64,000 nucleotides of DNA from Mixia osmundae IAM 14324 (taxonomy: Eukaryota; Basidiomycota; Mixiomycetes; Mixiales; Mixiaceae). The position numbers and the translations under genes were made by a program. Location of the stretch: NCBI RefSeq assembly GCF_000708205.1, contig NW_014575563.1, forward strand, positions 1,667,361-1,731,360. Direction: 5' to 3'. Positions within the stretch are counted from its first letter, which is position 1; each line of letters opens with the position of its first letter. Below are positions 26,571 to 37,978 of the stretch, one piece after another. The notes beneath the pieces are model-generated. The model had not been told where the DNA came from. It saw only the letters and a list, made by a program, of their open reading frames with translations, and searched no databases.

Positions 26571-29500
26571 ATGTCGCTTGTAATGCCGCTCAGCATGACT
26601 GCATTACCAAACGCATTACAGCGCTCGTCACCTTCGCCGACTGGCAAGCGAGCTAATCGCGGCGTCGGCCCCAAATCGCCTGTGGCGCTTAACACCGATT
26701 CGCAGCCCGGCTCCCACCAGGCTTCGCCATATGAGGACAGTCAGCTGCTGAGCCCGGTCTCGCTAGCACATTCCATCGACTCCGCAGAGTCCGACATGGT
26801 CTCAATGTACACTGAGTCGTCTTCGAGCGGCTACGACGCGTCTGGCCTTGATGTCGTGCAGCCTGGTGCTGCCGGTCTCGAGAGACGGAGCTCACGGAAA
26901 CAACGCCCACGGATGCTCAATCTGCAGAACTCCTCCCGCGAGCGAACGCAGTCGTCTCCCAGTTTGTTGGTAGCCAATCGCTCCCATCTCAGGCCAAGTG
27001 ATTCGCCCGTGACGCCGCTAGCGTCCACGCAATATGCGCGATCAGGCCACCAGCGACAGAAAAGCTCTGGAGATCACGACGCAACGCCTGTCAGCCTCGC
27101 GGGCGGCATGACGCGAAGCTTAGCTTCCGCCTCCTTGGTCGATTTCCTCAACCCTGCAAGCTCGGGCCTTGAGCGGCCACTGTCACCGCAGAGCATGCCA
27201 GGAGAACGTCGAAGATCCATTCTCAATGAGACCTTGCCTGCTTCGGGCTCTGCTGCGTCAGTTTCGACCTATCGGGCGAACAAGCCTGAGAATTCTGGCT
27301 TCGTCGTCATATCGCGTCCCGTCAAGCCAACACTCGAGACAGCACCTCAACGCTCGCCTCGGCTCAGCCAATCTGGCTTCGCGACGCCTGCCTCACCCAG
27401 GGCATTTCCCCAATTCAGTCACTATAGCTATGAAGATGCGATGCCATCGCCTGGCATCGTCTCAGCTAGCGCCAGCGTGTCACGCGAGACTAGCGGCGGA
27501 TCCGGTCGCTTCAAGCACATCAAAGGCAAGCAGACCGATCGCTCAGACTTTGACAGCCAAGTCGAGCCCGTTACAGAGACCAACAAGGTCAAGTCGGGCA
27601 AGGATGCGCTTGGCAGACGCATGGTCAATCAGTGAGTATACTATCAATGAACTCAGCGGTATGCTGAGTTGCGAGCAGATACGTACGATTACACATGATC
27701 GGTCGCGGCGTGCACGGCCGCGTCTGGCTTTGCGAGGACACGCTAGGCTTGCCCGACAGTGGCGAGGGGCAAGGAGAGCTCTGCGTAGGTCGACCTTGCT
27801 GACCATGCCTTCTGGCTAATATTCGTGTTACAGGCGATCAAATCAGTCTATCGTGAAGACAGACGCAAGCGGTCTCTCAAGCAGGCAAGAATGGCACGCG
27901 CCGCAGCTCGCAGCACATCCACTGGTCTTGATGTCAATGCGATCAACGCTGCATTAGAGTCCGGCTCGCGTGCGACAACGTCCGGCAATCGATCTAATCC
28001 GGCTATTGCAGAAGACGACACTGTTCGGCAAGAAATTGCGATTATGAAACGGCTGGGCCACAAGCACATCGTCAAGCTAAAAGAGGTCATTGATGATGCA
28101 AACAGCAAACAGATCTTCATGGTGCTAGAATTCTGCAGCGGCGGTCAAATCGACTGGCAGGATCCGGTCACAAAGGCGCCAAAGATGACCGTCGACGAGT
28201 CGCGTAAAATCTTTCGAGATGTCGTCCTGGGCCTCGAGTATCGTACGTGGACCAAGCATCGCAATTGGTCGAGTTGACGTTGCAGCAGTACATCACAACG
28301 GCATCATTCATCGTGACATCAAGCCTGCCAACCTGCTCTGGGCAACTCGCGAGCGCGATTTGGTCAAGATATCAGACTTTGGCGTTTCCCATCTATCAGA
28401 AGCACTCACACGCACGCATCGAAGTGGTGAGGGCAATGATGCCGACGAGACTGGCGACGACAAAGCTCTGCGCAAGACGAAAGGCAGTCCTGCCTTTTTT
28501 GCGCCCGAATTATGTTTCCCTGTCGAAGTGACGCCCGTTGCTACTCCCTTTGAACGAGGAGAAGGGCAAACTGACTATGACATGCCCGAAACGTCTGATC
28601 TGATGCATGATCTTGCTGGCGCGAGAGAGCGGTTGGGACAGATGGGACGGCCAGTCTCGACTCGCACAATCACCCTGGTCTCCCATCCTGTCGCTTCTCA
28701 GCCTCACACTGCTCGACAACGACCGCCCATTGGCAAGGGCATCGATGTCTGGGCCCTCGGCGTCACCTTGTACTGTCTCCTGTTCGGTACAACGCCTTTC
28801 ACCGCCAATACCGAGTACGAGCTTTACAATGCCATTCCTCGCGACAAGGTGCCTATCCCGGCTCACATGGGCTCCGATCGTCGTCTGACAGGCAGCGGTA
28901 TCGTCGCCGAGTCCCATCTGCCAGCTCACGTACACGACGAGTTGCAGGAGGGGCGTGAGGCTGTAGATCTGCTCAGCCGATTACTCGAGAAGGATCCGAC
29001 TAAGCGCATCAGTCTAGACGAGGTCAAGACGCACCCTTGGGTGCTTCGCAATCTTCCGGATTCTGGCGAATGGCTTGCAGACACTGACCCTACTCACCAG
29101 CAGGCCGTCAAAGTCACAAAGGAGGAAGTCCAGCAAGCGACTGCCGATCGAGCTTTTCACAGTCGAAAGTTCAATCCAACCTCGCTCAACCTCAAGGACT
29201 CGCTCAAAAAGGCAATGGATCGACTGCAAGCTGGCTTTGGCCTTTCCAACCGAAATCAGATTCCTACCACGCGTATTAGGACTCAATCACAGAGCAGCGC
29301 CAGTGCGATCGATACCTTCTCTGAGCCCTCGCAGAGCCGCGCGCCGTCACGGCAAATTTCCAAAAGTGGACCACATGGGCTACCTGCGCTGTCAAATGAC
29401 GATCTCGTATCGTTGCCGGACGGCATGAAGAGTCCGGAAAGCGTCGGCAGCTCTCGTCGCTGGTCGATCAAGAACAGGCTGGTCGGACACCGCAATTCGC

Positions 29501-30644
29501 AAGGCGAGCTCGCGTCCCGTCCAGTCAGCGCACATATGCCGCCCATGGCTCGTACGTATTCCAATAGCTCTGGCGCGGGATCTGCGATCTCGCCCAATGC
29601 ACGCCGGCCGGTGTCCGTCAGTGGGAGTTCCGCTCCGCAAACGGTCGTGGAGCACGAGTTACTTCACCCTCGACAAGAGCATGCGCGAACTGCTCCCTCT
29701 CCCAGCAGGCAACCGTCCTGGCATCCTGATCTGAGCCCTGCGCATCAAGACGTAAGCAACGCGTATATAAGCAGTAGTGTGCTAATTCCGCACGACAGAG
29801 CGATGCCGAGTCGTCAAAGCGCGTCAATGGATTTGCCCGTATTCTTGGTAGATTGCGCAGCGGCAGCAAGACACCACAACGAGGTACAAATACGCCGGAT
29901 CTGCCATTGGGCGCTTCCGCGGCGACTGATGGCGAATCAGATGACGAAGCGATACCCTTGTCTGCTTCGCCCCTTGCCCACCAGCGCGGCTCGATCATCT
30001 CAGACGGCTCAAGTGCCAGCAATGATCCTGCTGAGCTCGTACACGGCCGCCAAGGAGTGCGCGCACCGATCACCAATCTTGCAGTCGAGCCTGTACGGGG
30101 CGGCTCATCCGAAAGTAGCCTGTCAGATGCTGACGAGTCTGACGGCGATCTCATGAACGATGCCGATATCGGCGATGAAAGTGACGATGATGAAGACGAT
30201 GAGGCGCTTGCAACGGATATCAAGTCCGGTCCTGTTGCGACGCTCGATGCGCAAAAGACTGAATTCTTGCCAGCATTTGATCGTTTCGATCAGCTCGGTG
30301 TGCCCTATGGAAATGACGCTACTCAGACTTGGACAACAGCGGCCCGACCGGACAGTAATACAGTGCTCGCGACGCCGCGCCTTTCCCTGTCCTCGACCGA
30401 AGACGAATCCCCTCGCATGTCACCTCGGATGCCTGTAAAGACGGTTGGACCGACGACGGATCATCCCTCAGTTGTACCCAGCCTGTCACCTGTGGACGAA
30501 CGCAATCAAAGGGAAAGCATACAACATCGGCATAGCGAAGAAGATGAAGAAGGCGACGGAGACCTTGAGATCGAAGTCAAGCCACGTAGACGAAGAGCAT
30601 TGACAGATCGCTTGCTGTCGCCGCCTGCCTCGGATGCAGACTAG
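26571..30644 (+). CDS. SAK1: SAK1/CaMKK-type protein kinase (Snf1-activating kinase family)
   Basis: Ser/Thr kinase of the CaMKK/LKB1-like group that activates AMPK/Snf1 in fungi. Introns are 27632-27678, 27785-27833, 28243-28288 and 29752-29798; the product is 1294 residues. A 350-residue Ser/Pro-rich N-terminus precedes the catalytic domain: glycine loop IGRGVHGRVW, ATP lysine in CAIKSVYRE, catalytic loop IIHRDIKPANLLW, ISDFGVSHL and SPAFFAPEL. An insertion of about 60 residues in the activation region and the RP-type segment before GIDVWALGVTLYCLLFG fit CaMKK relatives. The acidic C-terminal tail carries an EDDEE-type run. Two introns cut the ATP-binding lobe. Paralogue assignment (SAK1, TOS3, ELM1) is inference. 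Confidence 0.9.
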
Positions 30645-30798
30645 ACCCAATACCCACCCTACCTCTGTGCGCTTACCAGTCCCCCATTTGTGTTGTTATT
30701 TTTTTGCTCGTTATCAATGAAGCCCATATAAAAGGTTTTTTCTGCGCGCGACACCAGGATTGCAAGGTCCACAACAAGAGCGCAGGAAGCAGATAGCA
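30645..30798. terminator. Convergent 3' region of kinase gene and PDB1
   Basis: A 154-bp gap with a T-run near 30701-30708 and an AT-rich ATATAAAAGG stretch at about 30726 that is more likely 3'-end sequence than a promoter, given gene orientation. Confidence 0.35.
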
Positions 30799-32292
30799 CT
30801 AAGTCCTGTAGAGCGATCGCTTGAGCACCTTGACGATCAACTCTGTGTCTGGGAATGCATAGGCTTCTAGATTGGCAGCATACTGCGATAATTTTCGTGA
30901 TCAGTTATACCCCCGCTTGTAGACAAGCTGTACTGACCGGCGTAGGAATGTCTGCTCCTGTGATGCGTTCGGGTTGAGCATCGAGCGCGAAGAAGGCATC
31001 GCTCTCGCACAAGGCAGCGACGACTTCTGAGCCGACACCGAACATAGGGAAGCCTCCTTCGACGACAGCCAGTCTGTTGGTCTTCTTGACGCTCTCGATG
31101 ACGGTGTCCATGTCGAGCGGTCTGATACTACGCAGGTTGATGACTTCAACATCGACGTTCTCTTCCTTCTTGAGGATCTCCGCTGCTTCGAGCGAGTGTC
31201 CTACCATCTTGCTATGCGCAACGACGGTGATGTCTTTGCCTTCGCGTTCGATCTTTGCTTTGCCGATCGGCAAGATAAAGTCGTCCTTTGTTGCTGCCTC
31301 TGACACTGGGAAAGATTGACCGTACAGGATCTCATTCTCCAGAAAGCTAGATCGCGAAGGGGTCAGTCTGAGGACAAAAAGCCCAGCGAGAGATCTACGC
31401 ACACGCAGGGATTAGGGTCACGAATGCAAGCTTTGAGCAATCCCTTGCAGTCCTCTGCGGACCACGGGCTCACGACTTTCAATCCCGGCACTTGGCCGTA
31501 CCAGGAAGCGTAATCCTGAGAATGTTGGGCGCCTACACCGGCAGCAGCACCGTTGGGTCCTCTGAAAGTGACGGGGCAAGGTGTGGATCCGCCTGACATG
31601 TAGTAGGTCTTGCCGCCTGAATTGACGATCTGGTCGATAGCTTGCATGGCGAAGTTCCAGGTCATGAACTCGCAAACCGGTCGGAGACCTGCGAGCGCGG
31701 CACCGACTGCCAGGCCTGCAAAGCCGGACTCTGTACATCGTCACGATGAGCTCGATACATTCGGGCGTGGTCAGGAAAGGAGCTTGCCTGTGATGGGAGT
31801 ATCGATGACGCGCTTCTCGCCAAACTTGTCTAGCAGTCCCTTTGTAATCTGCGTACAGATCGTCTACAGGTTAGCTGGCATGAACCCGACTCTGCAATGG
31901 ATGCTTGCCTTGTAAGCGCCGTTGTACTGGGCAACCTCCTCTCCCATGATGAAGACACGATCGTCCGCCGTCATCTCTTCCTCCATAGCCTGATTGAGTG
32001 CCTCTCTGACCGTCATCTCATGACCTCCCGAGCTGGCCTCGCTGGCATACTGTCGCTTGAGAGCCGCAGCGCCAGGAACGAGGACCGCAGAGCTCGCTGT
32101 CGGTCTTGCGAGCAGCTTGGATGGTAGGGAGCGTTGCGAAGAGGAGTGTATACTCGCAGAGTGTTGATGCGTGCTCGTAGAAGCGGACGAGAGGCCAGAC
32201 AGGCTGGCCAAGTTAGGTTGGGCAGCTATCGCCCGTTGCGGCACCCTGCTGCTCGATCGGGCCAAGGCTGCTAGCCCCGAACGGCTGGCCAT
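30799..32292 (-). CDS. PDB1: Pyruvate dehydrogenase E1 beta subunit
   Basis: Mitochondrial E1-beta, which with E1-alpha decarboxylates pyruvate using thiamine diphosphate. Exons are 32292-31909, 31848-31788, 31730-31403, 31346-30938 and 30882-30799 (421 residues). A Ser/Arg/Ala presequence from ATG 32292 leads to [79 protein letters not shown] and [15 protein letters not shown]. Introns 31849-31908 and 31731-31787 both begin GCAAGC; each is needed to keep the family sequence (GAYKITKGL, DTPITESGF). An in-frame ATG further upstream might extend the presequence. Confidence 0.96.
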
Positions 32293-32515
32293 CTGCTGTA
32301 GTATGCTGGTCAGCGCTGATCCAGCAGCGCAGACCGATACGTGTCTGACCTTGCTCAAAAGACTGGAGGTTGGAGTTGAGGAGCTGCTGCCCACGCGATT
32401 CGCCCAACGATGCATCGCCCTATGAAATTGCGACGAGTTGTTTTCGGTGAAAAGATTTACCTCAGCCTCGAGACATCGGCACCGACGAGTCAACTGTCAG
32501 CCTTCACTCATCAAC
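32293..32515. promoter_or_regulatory. PDB1-RPL8 bidirectional promoter
   Basis: The two divergent start codons are 223 bp apart, so both genes must be driven from this interval or from within the flanking 5' exons. Confidence 0.5.
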
Positions 32516-34072
32516 ATGGTAGGTCTCCTTCAAACATGACCTGGCTGCCGACTGCGCTCTGCACGACCATGCGACCCAACTAGGATTGGCACCCGATCCA
32601 GTTCGTCGCCCTTGCGCAGACCCTCGTCGATCTCTTTGCAGGTCGTCGAGCAGAGCCATGGAAAGACTACGAGGCGAGCTCTAGCTCGAGCCGTGTGTTG
32701 CAACGAACGAGGAGATGAAGGTCCATAGAGGTTCCTTGACTCTCTGTCGCGAGGCGTGCTGCCCGGACGACGACTCAACAGGGAGAGAGAGATCTCTCTC
32801 TTTGCCGGCGAGTCTGAGCATGCACAGCCGGAAGGCAGAGAGTCAGGTTCACTGGGGCGAACGAGACTGCGTGCAATGCCATCTGTGGGAGACGGCAAAG
32901 AGCATTTTCCCCTTTCGGCGTACCTCTCGGACGATGGGCGTCGGTTCTTTGCGCAAGCTCAGACGATCCCGCCCCGTCCGAGCAGTGTATCGCTCGTCCG
33001 TCGTGCAGTCTTCCTTGAAAGGGACTCACAGATGCTGACTATGCTGCTTTGCTTTTTCTTCTGCCTGCGAATGGCGCACGCTCCGTTTGCTCTCTCAATG
33101 ACACGATCCGCTGGCCTGGTCTTGCCTGACTCGACTGTAGCCCGCCAAGAAGCAAGGACCCGGTAAGAAGCCCGCTGCCAACCCGGCTGCCGGCAAGCCA
33201 CAGACCAAGAATGCCCCCAGCGCGACGAACAAGCTCCTCGAAAAGCGCCCTCGCAACTTCGGCATAGGCGAGTTGGAGCCTCTCCAAGCTTCGCCTCGAA
33301 TGCTGATACGGATGTCGGACTCACAGGCCAGGACATCCAGCCCAAGCGTGATCTGACCCGCTTTGTCAAATGGCCCGAGTATGTCCGTCTCCAACGCCAG
33401 CGCGTCATTCTCTCCCAGCGCCTCAAGATCCCACCCGCCATTGCCCAGTTTGAGAACACGCTGGACAAGAACACGGCGACGCAGCTCTTCCGTCTGCTGA
33501 ACAAGTACCGCCCAGAGACAAAGCAGGAGAAGAAGGCCCGTCTCGGTGCGATTGCTGCCGACGTCGAGTCTGGCAAGAAGAAGGATACCGCCGACGGCAA
33601 GAAGCCCATCTTCGTCAAGTCTGGTCTCAACCACACCGTCGCCCTCATCGAAGCCAAGAAGGCTCAGCTCGTCATCATCGCCAACGATGTTGATCCGTAG
33701 GCGCCCACCTCTTTTCTCAGCTTGTTTGTAGCTGAACAGGAGCGCCGCGACAGCATCGAGCTCGTCGTCTTCGTGCCTGCGCTATGCCGCAAGATGGGCA
33801 TCCCGTATGTCATCGTGAAGAACAAGGCGCGCCTGGGACAGGTCGTTCACCGCAAGACCAGCGCCGTCCTCGCCATCTCTGACGTCAAGAGCGAAGATTC
33901 CTCCGAGCTCAGCAAGCTCGTCCAGGCTGCAAAGGCCAACTACCTCGACAAGTATGAGGAGACCCGAAAGCACTGGGGCGGCTCGAAGCGTGGCAACAAG
34001 TCTATCGCCAAGCTCTCCAAGCGCGCAAAGGCTTCCGGCCAATCTGCCGCGACCGTCTCGCGAACGTTGTAA
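32516..34072 (+). CDS. RPL8: 60S ribosomal protein eL8 (L7Ae family)
   Basis: Large-subunit ribosomal protein, 272 residues. Exon 1 is only the ATG at 32516-32518, followed by a 622-nt intron to 33140, then exons 33141-33267, 33327-33696 and 33754-34072. The N-terminus is basic ([18 protein letters not shown]). Core blocks are [22 protein letters not shown], split here by an intron, [53 protein letters not shown] and GKT-type [16 protein letters not shown] of the L7Ae fold. Intron 33268-33326 begins GCGAGT; only this donor restores FGIGQ. The intron directly after the start codon is a known habit of fungal ribosomal genes. Confidence 0.95.
32519..33140 (+). other. 622-nt first intron of RPL8
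   Basis: Ten times longer than other introns here (donor GTAGGT, acceptor ACTGTAG). It contains an 18-bp perfect AG/CT palindrome at 32784-32801. I looked for snoRNA C/D boxes and found no convincing TGATGA/CTGA pair. It may carry transcriptional or splicing control elements. Confidence 0.7.
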
Positions 34073-34220
34073 GGAGCGGTCGTGCGATCATGTACGAAGC
34101 TTCGAGAGGTGCCATTGCAAGCTGTTGCGTCGAGCTGTCTATTTGAGCGGCGGGATCGCGCGCTGAGTTGTCCTTTCTCGTGACGCGCCAAGCTTTGCCT
34201 CTGAAAGCCCTGCTGGCGGA

Positions 34221-35201
34221 ATGCAAGTCCAGGTGACGTTTGACGACAATTCTTTTGCATTCACCTATTCGGGCAACTGGACTGTGCCAGATACATCAGC
34301 ACGCGGCTTTCCGTTTGCCAACGAGACCCTCAACGGACTAGCCTTGACCGACTTGATCGATGGCACCTACCATGCCTCTTCCACGCCGGGTGACTATGCC
34401 GTCTTCAACTACACAGGGAGCGCGGGCTCGTTGTATACTGTCAGTGGACCGGGTCAGGGCAGCTACAGCCTGACGAGCAGAGGCGACACGACAGACGGCA
34501 ATGACACGGCTGCTTCTGCCAGCATCGTATCCGCTCCCCTCGGCTCGAGCGAGAGCGTTCAGATCATCACTTCCAGTCAGATCAACAATACAGGCACATC
34601 ACTCGTCATAGACGGTCTCACTTTCTCCGCCATTGCAGGAGCACAGGGATCGACACTCACCAATACCACAATAGAAGATGATTCTGCCCTGTTGACTTAC
34701 TCGGGCAGTTGGTCGAGCAATAGCGACACTCGCTTTTCGGGCAATACGTCTACCTTCACTTCTGGCCAAGGTGCAAGCGTGACGGCGCGCTTCAACGGCT
34801 CGACGGTCTATGCTTTCGGAGACGTCGTGGACGATCACGGCCTGTATGGCGTCACGCTAGATGGCGGAGATATGGGACAGTATGACGCTTACAATCCCTT
34901 TCTGAGGATCAACCGGCTCAAGTTCTTTGCGGCCGGCTTGAACGCTTCGCAACACACGCTCGTGTTCACCAATCTGGGCTCGGGCACATTCTTTGATCTC
35001 GACAGGATAGTCTACACCACGCCATCGACTTATTACACTGTCACTCAGAGCCCCACAGTGGGCAATACGACATCATCTGCTGGTGTGCCCGGCAGCACCT
35101 CTGGCAGCATGGCGACCTCGAACGCCGTCAAGACCACACGATCTGTCAAAAAAGCAGCAATGCTCACACTTGTATGTACAGTATTGGTCTTGCTGTTGTA
35201 G
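34221..35201 (+). CDS. Putative surface protein with beta-sandwich repeats and C-terminal hydrophobic tail
   Basis: Single-exon 326-residue Ser/Thr/Gly-rich protein with many N-glycosylation-type sequons. Two related segments start VTFDDNSFAFTYSGNW and IEDDSALLTYSGSW; the second is followed by GASVTARFNGSTVYAFGDV, LDGG and HTLVFTNLGSGTFFDLDRIVY. This is the jelly-roll/galactose-binding-like pattern common in basidiomycete surface proteins. The C-terminus is Ser/Thr-rich and ends in a hydrophobic run (AAMLTLVCTVLVLLL), like a GPI signal or tail anchor. No N-terminal signal peptide is visible from ATG 34221; an unrecognised 5' exon is possible. Function unknown. Confidence 0.72.
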   Translation: MQVQVTFDDNSFAFTYSGNWTVPDTSARGFPFANETLNGLALTDLIDGTYHASSTPGDYAVFNYTGSAGSLYTVSGPGQGSYSLTSRGDTTDGNDTAASASIVSAPLGSSESVQIITSSQINNTGTSLVIDGLTFSAIAGAQGSTLTNTTIEDDSALLTYSGSWSSNSDTRFSGNTSTFTSGQGASVTARFNGSTVYAFGDVVDDHGLYGVTLDGGDMGQYDAYNPFLRINRLKFFAAGLNASQHTLVFTNLGSGTFFDLDRIVYTTPSTYYTVTQSPTVGNTTSSAGVPGSTSGSMATSNAVKTTRSVKKAAMLTLVCTVLVLLL

Positions 35202-35296
35202 TACATGCAATACAAGATGCGTGCGCCCCGGGTTGCAGTCGATGCTAGGTAGGCACTAGTTTGCAAGCAGTCTAGAATGTCTGAAGGTCTCTCTCT

Positions 35297-36294
35297 CTAA
35301 TCCGAGTCTGAATCTGCAGTCGGTCCTCTCTGAGCGTCCTGCGCTCGCTGGATCATCACGATCGTCTTCATCGTCGGTACTGCACCCTTTGCGCGCAAAT
35401 AGGCAGCAATCTCCCATTTTGACAACTTGGCGGCAATCTCGAGCATTTCCGGGGTCGCCTTGACGCGATCGGGCAAAGGTCTCGGCAGACTCTGATCACC
35501 CCTGTCCTCTCCCGTTCTTTCAAAGAGCATCTTGAGCACGCTGAGATCCATCGAGCTCTTGATGCAAAGTGTGATGGCCAGGTTGTCTTTGAGCGAGGGC
35601 AAGGCACCGTATCTGAGCAGGAGCCTGATGAGCGGTCTGTGTTCGCTGTGTACAGCCCGGCAGAGCGCATAGCCATCGTTGATGTTGGGATCTGCCGGAA
35701 AGATCTTGTTCGAGAGTAGGTACTCGATCAGTGCCAAGTCGGGTTCGTCTAGTGATCTCAGCTTGTGAGCCGCTTTAGAGCGCGTCTTTGATGTTGGCTC
35801 GAGCGTGAGATGCCTGAACAAGCGCTTGGGGAGATTGATCTCAATCCTTGGCGGCCGAGGCACGGTTCTGTCACTGTCCCGTCTGGGCTGACCGAAGTCG
35901 GCAGACAGCCAGTAACGGTTGAATCTTTCGACGTAATAGACCTCGAAAGCCTTGTAGATGTCTAGCGTACAGATGCCATAACGTAGCACGGCATTGTGCG
36001 TGTAGGTATTGGTCATGTTGATGAAAGCGATGGCATCTCTCGCTCGCTGATTTGCCTTGATCGCCTTCGGTTCGGGCGGCGTTGCGCGGTCATACAAGTA
36101 GTAGAGGATGTGTCTGTTCGAACTGCGCAGCACTGACGCCAGACGACGGTTCACAAGAGGAAGACATTCTGATAGTGAGAGGAGATGGATGTCGAGCAGC
36201 AGCTGCAAGCCAGTCATCGGTCAGTCTCAACTTGAGCTCACAGACCAGAGCGTACCTCGTTGGGCAGATCGAGTAGTCCGACACGCTCGGCCAT
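35297..36294 (-). CDS. F-box-like protein with ankyrin-like repeats
   Basis: Exons are 36294-36256 and 36202-35297 (intron 53 nt); 314 residues. Joining them creates LLDLPNELLLDIHLLSLSE followed by LPLVNRRL, a good F-box core that binds Skp1 in SCF ligases. Downstream, DLALIEYLLSNKIFPADPN, YALCRAVHSEHRPLIRLLLRYGA and ITLCIKSSMDLSVLKMLFER look like degenerate ankyrin repeats that could bind substrate. It ends in an acidic SDSD tail. The tiny 13-codon first exon is supported by the motif it completes. Substrate is unknown. Confidence 0.75.
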
Positions 36295-36538
36295 CTTGAT
36301 AGACCGACCAAGGCTATGGCAGCCTAGGCGGAGCGTTTGACCGCTCTCAGTGCCCACTTCTTGGCTCGCTGCGGCAACATCCAACAAATTGTTTCGAGTC
36401 AGACGACACAAATTGTCGATCTCTCCCCTGATCTTGTGCTCTTGTGCCCCGGTCGACCTGCAACGAGCTCACCCCCAGCAGCCCTAGCCCGAGTCGTACG
36501 AGGCGCCTGCAGGAGTGGCATCGTCCCGTCAGACGGCT

Positions 36539-37857
36539 ATGAGCTCAAAGGGCGACTACAGACCCCGGCCACGCTCGCCTGCAGGTTCTTCGCGCCCAAA
36601 AGAGGATGAACGCAACAAGCCTGCTTCTGGCCAACCTCACGATGACCGACGTGCTCCCGAACGACCCAAAGCATTCGGCGGAGGACATCCTGCCCGGCGA
36701 CACCAGTCAGCCACGCCAGAAGCGGGCGAGATCAAGTCGGACGATATGCTGAAAGGCGCACGCCGCAATCAGAGCAGGAGTACCAGTCCTGCTGTCCCGA
36801 GGGATGGACCGGGTAGAGACAGCAGAGATCGCACTAGACCTTACGAGTCACGGCCGCGGTACAGGGAGAGGTCCAGAACGCCGCCTGGCTATCGAGGTAG
36901 AGCGCGTTCACCACCGCCCGGTCGATATAGACCTCGCTCGAGGTCACCCCCTCACCGAGGCAGATCTAGATCACCAGGCTACAGACCGAGTTCCAGATCT
37001 CCGCTGCCCTATCGTGCAAGATCGCCAGGCTATCGCGCCAGATCACCTCCTCATCGTCCCAGATCGCCAACTTATCGCGCTCGGTCGAGGACACCGCCGA
37101 GACGCTCGAGAGGTGATCCTCCCCGAGACATCGCACGAAGACCTCGCTCACCCTCGCCTCGCTCTCACCACGCTTCGTCATCGGGACATAGTCCCAGCGT
37201 GCAAAGAGCAAAGTCGCCACGCCCGAGCAATCCTCGAGCTGACCTTAGCTTACCATCTCAGCCCGAAGAGCCGAACAAGGCGGCGTACAGTCGCGGCTCG
37301 AGACCTGAAGAGCGCAAGGATGCCAAGCCGGATATTCCGCTCGATCCATCGAGGACTTCGAGCCAAGCCGTTCCCGCGCCGGCAAAGCCAGCCACGTTGT
37401 CATCAGCCCTCAAGCCTGCTGCTGCCATGTCGTCTGTGCCGACTGCCATGACAAAGACCAACAATGCAGATCGCCCGAGTATACCCTCACGCGCGTCTGA
37501 CTCGTCCAGCAAGGTGGAGACAAAACCGGACCCTCAGGCTGAGGTCGATTGGAAGACTGTCAGCTTCAAGCCGACAGCACGACAACAGCCGAGCCTGACC
37601 GCAGACCTAGATGCAAAGGTGAGCCTGTGACTTCCGTCATGTGCGCATGCTCAATGCTAGCGGAAAAGGTGGATACACTGCGAGCGAAACGCCTGAACGA
37701 CTACTTTGGTCGTGATCTGAAGGAACAGCTCAAGGCGTTCAAGATCAGAGAATCGCTCGAGCTCTATACGATGGACGCGAACATGGCAAGCGAGCGAGCT
37801 CAGCTCATAGCAGCTCAGGGTATCAAGCTTGGCGTGGGTCAGTCGACACTTCCGTAA
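36539..37857 (+). CDS. Arg/Ser-rich (RS/RSP-repeat) protein
   Basis: The central part is dense in RSP, RSRSP and YRARSP units at about residues 110-240, like splicing-related SR or THO/CBP-type proteins. The C-terminal part has VDTLRAKRLNDYFGRDLKEQLKA, which looks helical and structured. ATG 36539 opens with MSSKGDYRPRPRSP. An intron of 50 nt (37619-37668, acceptor AAAAG) joins LDAK to VDTLRAK. The frame closes at 37857. Alternatively a further 46-nt intron at 37834-37879 would extend the protein to 37978 through SLANVEKRSASLLRRRIK. No RRM is visible. A role in RNA processing is inference from composition. Confidence 0.7.
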
Positions 37858-37978
37858 TGCTGCTGTTGTACGCACTGAGCCGAAGTCTCTGGCTAATGTC
37901 GAGAAGCGCTCAGCTTCACTATTGCGCAGACGGATCAAGGTCTCTCCCGGATCCAACTATCGCTTCCGATGTCCTTGA

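Noticed and set aside
30720-30745. TATA box (ATATAAAAGG)
   Set aside because: It lies between two convergent 3' ends, so promoter use is unlikely; better read as 3'-end AT-rich sequence.
32519-33140. C/D snoRNA in the long RPL8 intron
   Set aside because: No TGATGA-type C box paired with a CTGA D box and terminal stem could be found by eye.
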